Assembly: GCA_043745295.1 (NCBI GenBank)
Contig: JAYTTN010000178.1
Coordinates: 1-7,817 of the forward strand
Reading direction: 5' to 3'
Length of the DNA stretch: 7,817 nt
Origin: JALHQU01 sp043745295
GTDB lineage: Bacteria; Planctomycetota; Planctomycetia; Gemmatales; Gemmataceae
A program made the position numbers and the translations under genes. The notes beneath the pieces were generated by a model. The model ran no database searches. It was not told the origin of the DNA and saw nothing but the letters and a program-made list of their open reading frames with translations. Positions 5,330 through 7,817 of the stretch are shown piece by piece; position 1 is the stretch's first letter; every line of letters starts with the position of its first letter.

Positions 5330-5663
5330 TGTCTGCGTGGTCGGCACACTCCCGGACGCGGCGGGGGAACAGCGGCAGGCGGCCGAACAGCCGGTGCCAC
5401 CGCCACCGCCAGACGACGGCCGGGCGGGCGCAACGCCAGCACCGCAAGGCGGTTCCGTCCGAACCGACGATCGCCGCCGCCCGCCGCTGACGGTCGTGTT
5501 CGGCGATCCGCTCCGGCGTCTCGCCCCGGCGATAGAGTTCGTTCTCCATCAGGTCCACCGCCGCCGGCTCAGTCAACTCGCGGAACACGGTCACGCGGTC
5601 CAGCAGCTCCTCGGTTTCGGCCCGCCGGATAGATTCGGCGATGGCTCGCAACGGCACGTCCAC
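5289..5663 (-). CDS. Small putative zinc-binding protein, Gemmata type (124 aa)
   Basis: The N-terminal half is helical and charged, with SIRRAETEELLDRVTVFREL (11-30) and then AAVDLMENELYRRG. It is followed by a possible zinc-binding half: C75-W-R-C78 and C106-A-D-H109, separated by a Trp/Arg-rich stretch ending in LFGRLPLFPRR (92-102). The CxxC...CxxH spacing suggests one structural zinc site, probably for protein or nucleic-acid contact. I recall similar small proteins in Gemmata-like genomes, with no known function. The GTG start is supported by a strong GGAGGG (complement of 5669-5674), 5 nt upstream. The 15-residue tail after H109 is encoded in the 41-nt overlap with the convergent retropepsin-like gene and the few bases before it. 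It is divergent from the DUF1549/1553 gene, with a 192-nt spacer. Confidence 0.7.
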   Translation of the reverse strand: MDVPLRAIAESIRRAETEELLDRVTVFRELTEPAAVDLMENELYRRGETPERIAEHDRQRRAAAIVGSDGTALRCWRCARPAVVWRWRWHRLFGRLPLFPRRVRECADHADISRREPEIDPAAG

Positions 5664-5668
5664 GATAG

Positions 5669-5674
5669 CCCTCC
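5669..5674 (-). promoter_or_regulatory. Ribosome binding site for the GTG start at 5663
   Basis: The minus strand reads GGAGGG 5 nt before the GTG at 5663. It is the strongest Shine-Dalgarno match in the window and supports GTG initiation of the zinc-binding protein. Confidence 0.6.
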
Positions 5675-5721
5675 GATTCGCGGCGGTCGGGAACTCTCGG
5701 CCGCCGCCGAGCGTCGAACGG

Positions 5722-5743
5722 CTATTCCGCCCAACGGAAATAG
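5722..5743. repeat. Imperfect inverted repeat in the divergent spacer
   Basis: CTATTCCG (5722-5729) and CGGAAATAG (5735-5743) are complementary apart from one bulged A, around a 5-nt centre. The element is AT-richer than its surroundings. It lies between the divergent genes starting at 5663 and 5856 and ends at the possible -35 of the rightward promoter. It could be an operator or a short hairpin. Confidence 0.35.
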
Positions 5744-5769
5744 ACCGCCGACGAACCGTGACTTACAAT
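5741..5769 (+). promoter_or_regulatory. Putative sigma-70-type promoter for the DUF1549/1553 gene
   Basis: A -35-like TAGACC (5741-5746, matching TTGACA at four of six positions) and a -10-like TACAAT (5764-5769) are separated by 17 nt. This is the best-spaced promoter candidate in the window. A start near 5776 would leave a leader of about 80 nt before the ATG at 5856. The left half overlaps the inverted repeat at 5722-5743. Confidence 0.4.
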
Positions 5770-5855
5770 AGACGAACGCGCCGCGCCGCCGTCCACACCC
5801 GGTCGGAGTCGCCTCCGCCCGTCTCGGCCTTCCGCCTCCCCACGAGGGTGTCCCC

Positions 5856-7784
5856 ATGCTCCGTCCGTCCGCCGGCCTGCTCGCCCTCTGCCTGTGCGGG
5901 GTGGCCGTCGCCGCCGACCCGCCCGCCAAGACCGGGGAGGCCCCGTTCGCCGGCTCGGCCACCCAGGCGATCAACCACTACCTGGCCGACGGGTGGGCGA
6001 AGGCCGACATCAAGAAGCCGGCCGACAAGGCCCCGGACCTGGAGTTCCTCCGCCGCGCGTTCATCGACCTGATCGGCCGCGTGGCCGCCCCGGACGAGGT
6101 GCTGGCGTTCGAGCAGGACAAGGCCGCGACCAAGCGGGCCAAGCTGATCAACCGCCTGCTCAACGCCACCGACTATACGCCGGTGGTGAACGGCCAGTCG
6201 GTGAAGGCCGAGGACGGCAAGAAGAACAAGGTGTACAACTACGCCGAGGAGTTCGCCAACCACTGGGCGAACCAGTGGACCGTGTCCCTGCTCAGCCGCA
6301 CCACCCACCGCGTCTACCGCGAGCAACTGCACGCCTGGCTGGCCGACGAGTTCAGCAAGGACACGCCGTACAGTCAGATCGTCAAGCAACTGCTCACCGC
6401 CACCGGGAACGGCCAGCGGAACGGGGCGGCCAACTTCATCGCCGTCCACCTGGGCGACCCGATCCCGGCCGACAAGCGGGCCGAACTGGGCAACCACGAC
6501 GCCGTGCCCATCACGTCCCGCGTCAGCCGCCTGTTCCTGGGCATCCAGACGCAGTGCACGCAGTGCCACGACCACCCGTTCATCAAGGGGCTGGAGCAGC
6601 CCGACTTCTGGGGCATCAACGCCTTCTTCCGCCAGACCACCCGCAGCGCCACGCCGACCGGCACCGCCGGCAACCAGCAGCAGATGATGAAGGTCGAGGA
6701 CAAGATCGAACTGAAGGACAACGACGCGCTGAACGCCGACAGCCGCGTGTACTACGAGAAGCGGGACGGGACGACGAAGGCCACCAAGGCGGTGTTCCTC
6801 AAGGGGTACGCCGAGATCGAGGCCGAGGACGCCAAGGCCAAGGGGGCGCGGCTGACGGCCGGCAAGTCGCGGCGGGAGCTGCTGGCCGAGTACGTCGTCG
6901 GGCACGACAACTTCGCCCGCGCCCACGTCAACCGGGTGTGGGGCCACCTGTTCGGCCGCGGCCTCCAGAAGGATCCGTCGGTCGACGACTTCGGCAGCCA
7001 CAACGAGATCGTCCACCGCGAGCTGATCGACCGCCTGGCCGCCGACTTCGTCAAGTACAACTACAGCACCAAGGCGCTGCTCGAGTGGATCTGCACCAGC
7101 GACGCCTACGGCCTCAGCCACGTCGCCAACAAGGACTACGCCGACCCGAAGTACGACCCGTACTTCGCCCGCATGCCGCTGAAGGCCATGTCCCCGGAGG
7201 TGCTGTTCGACGCCCTCGCCCACGCCACCCAGTCGGAGGCCGTCACCGGCAAGGATCCGGCCAAGCGGCGGACCCTCCGCGACGCCTGGCTGGGCAAGCT
7301 GGTCCGCAACTTCGGCGACGACGAGGGGAACGAACTGAGCTTCAACGGCACCATCGTCCAGGCCCTGCTGATGATGAACGGCAAGGAACTGAACGACGAG
7401 GTGAAGCGGAAGGACACCGGCGTCATCGCCGAGACGATGAAGCGGCACGCCAAGAAGCAGGGCGAGGCGTACTTCGCCGCCGTCGTGGACGACCTGTTCC
7501 TGACCGCGCTGAACCGCCACGCCAACAAGACCGAACTGGCCACCCTGCTGGATGTCATGAAGCGGGGCGGGTCGATGAAGACCGACAAGCCGGCCGACCC
7601 GACCAAACCGCCGGCGAAGGGACCGGTCCCGCCGCCGAAGGGCAAGGGGCCGAACCCGAAGGATCCGCCGGCCGTCGTCGGCGGCCCCGTCGTCGTCGGC
7701 GGGTCGAACCTGTTCGACGCCACCTTCTACCAGGACGTGTTCTGGGCGCTGCTGAACACCAACGAGTTCATCCTCAACCACTAA
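5856..7784 (+). CDS. Exported DUF1549/DUF1553 protein with CxxCH motif (642 aa)
   Basis: This belongs to the large exported family pairing DUF1549 and DUF1553, typical of planctomycetes. A role in polysaccharide breakdown or redox chemistry is suspected, but no reaction is proven. A signal peptide (1-19 or 1-20, ending GVAVAA) targets it outside the cytoplasm. DUF1549 features follow: RRAFIDLIGR (66-75), KRAKLINRLLNATDY (93-107), then QTQCTQCHDHPF (231-242), whose C234-x-x-C237-H238 could bind haem or another metal. DUF1553 features include SRRELLAEYV (338-347), HVNRVWGHLFGRGL (357-370) and the usual C-terminal ALLNTNEFILNH. The N-terminal planctomycete cytochrome-c domain of longer members is absent. 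A Pro/Lys/Gly-rich linker (about 578-616) interrupts the C-terminal region. GAGGG (5844-5848) lies 7 nt before the ATG. Related genes are often followed by a DUF1501 gene, which would lie beyond the window. Confidence 0.93.
   Translation: MLRPSAGLLALCLCGVAVAADPPAKTGEAPFAGSATQAINHYLADGWAKADIKKPADKAPDLEFLRRAFIDLIGRVAAPDEVLAFEQDKAATKRAKLINRLLNATDYTPVVNGQSVKAEDGKKNKVYNYAEEFANHWANQWTVSLLSRTTHRVYREQLHAWLADEFSKDTPYSQIVKQLLTATGNGQRNGAANFIAVHLGDPIPADKRAELGNHDAVPITSRVSRLFLGIQTQCTQCHDHPFIKGLEQPDFWGINAFFRQTTRSATPTGTAGNQQQMMKVEDKIELKDNDALNADSRVYYEKRDGTTKATKAVFLKGYAEIEAEDAKAKGARLTAGKSRRELLAEYVVGHDNFARAHVNRVWGHLFGRGLQKDPSVDDFGSHNEIVHRELIDRLAADFVKYNYSTKALLEWICTSDAYGLSHVANKDYADPKYDPYFARMPLKAMSPEVLFDALAHATQSEAVTGKDPAKRRTLRDAWLGKLVRNFGDDEGNELSFNGTIVQALLMMNGKELNDEVKRKDTGVIAETMKRHAKKQGEAYFAAVVDDLFLTALNRHANKTELATLLDVMKRGGSMKTDKPADPTKPPAKGPVPPPKGKGPNPKDPPAVVGGPVVVGGSNLFDATFYQDVFWALLNTNEFILNH
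7673..7702 (+). repeat. 12-bp direct repeat in the Pro/Gly-rich linker
   Basis: CGTCGTCGGCGG occurs at 7673-7684 and 7691-7702, encoding the repeated Val-Val-Gly-Gly of the linker in the DUF1549/1553 protein. It is a short coding repeat, likely prone to length change by slippage. Confidence 0.6.
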
Positions 7785-7817
7785 CCGGTTGACGGACGGA
7801 CGCGGACCACCCGGCCG

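Noticed and set aside
5641..6072. A plus-strand frame running through the divergent spacer into the DUF1549/1553 gene
   Set aside because: It is Arg/Pro/Thr-rich with no recognisable motif, and it overlaps the real start and signal peptide in another frame.
5763..7781. A 672-aa open frame on the minus strand opposite the DUF1549/1553 gene
   Set aside because: Its translation is a low-complexity Val/Gly/Leu/Arg run with no recognisable domain. It mirrors the GC-biased third positions of the real gene on the other strand.
5894..7792. A 632-aa plus-strand frame inside the DUF1549/1553 gene
   Set aside because: It is dominated by Arg, Gly, Pro and Gln, as expected of a shifted frame in high-GC coding DNA. 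The other frame has clear family motifs and a signal peptide.
1..7817. Transfer RNA, CRISPR array, insertion sequence or phage attachment site
   Set aside because: No cloverleaf, regularly spaced repeats, transposase or integrase motif, or flanking target duplications were seen on reading both strands.

Overview
The window looks like a chromosomal segment of a planctomycete, most likely Gemmataceae (Gemmata and relatives). The evidence is high GC with strongly GC-biased third codon positions, an exported DUF1549/DUF1553 protein (a family expanded in planctomycetes), and several small proteins of types I associate with Gemmata-like genomes. The lineage is inferred from gene content and composition; no rRNA or other marker is present.

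Layout, left to right: (1) 17-739 (+), a Cys-rich planctomycete-type protein of unknown function. (2) 797-2257 (+), a complete GabD-like aldehyde dehydrogenase. (3) 2307-2603 and 2600-2824 (+), two small genes overlapping by 4 nt; the first resembles a minimal ParB/sulfiredoxin-like fold. (4) 2828-3838 (-), an exported SMP-30/gluconolactonase-like six-bladed beta-propeller, tail-to-tail with the previous gene and 3 nt from it. (5) 4038-4310, 4381-4785 and 4826-5329 (+), two unrecognised small proteins followed by a single-domain retropepsin-like protein. (6) 5289-5663 (-), a small protein with a CxxC...CxxH zinc-site pattern, whose 3' end overlaps the retropepsin gene by 41 nt. (7) 5856-7784 (+), an exported DUF1549/DUF1553 protein with a CxxCH motif.

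Coding density is high. The longest non-coding stretches are the divergent spacers 3839-4037 (199 nt) and 5664-5855 (192 nt). Each contains an inverted repeat and a TANNAT-type -10-like hexamer. Similar hexamers, several preceded by GG, recur in most of the gene-upstream gaps.

I see no RNA gene, CRISPR array, insertion sequence, integrase or att site, and no canonical terminator with a T-tract. The genes do not form one obvious pathway. The dehydrogenase, the propeller lactonase-like protein and the DUF1549/1553 protein fit the saccharide and organic-acid catabolism typical of planctomycetes, but nothing in the sequence links them functionally. The least explained parts are the overlapping ParB-like gene pair, the retropepsin-like protein with a degenerate second motif, and the small-gene cluster at 4038-5663. 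I do not see a convincing new multi-gene system.
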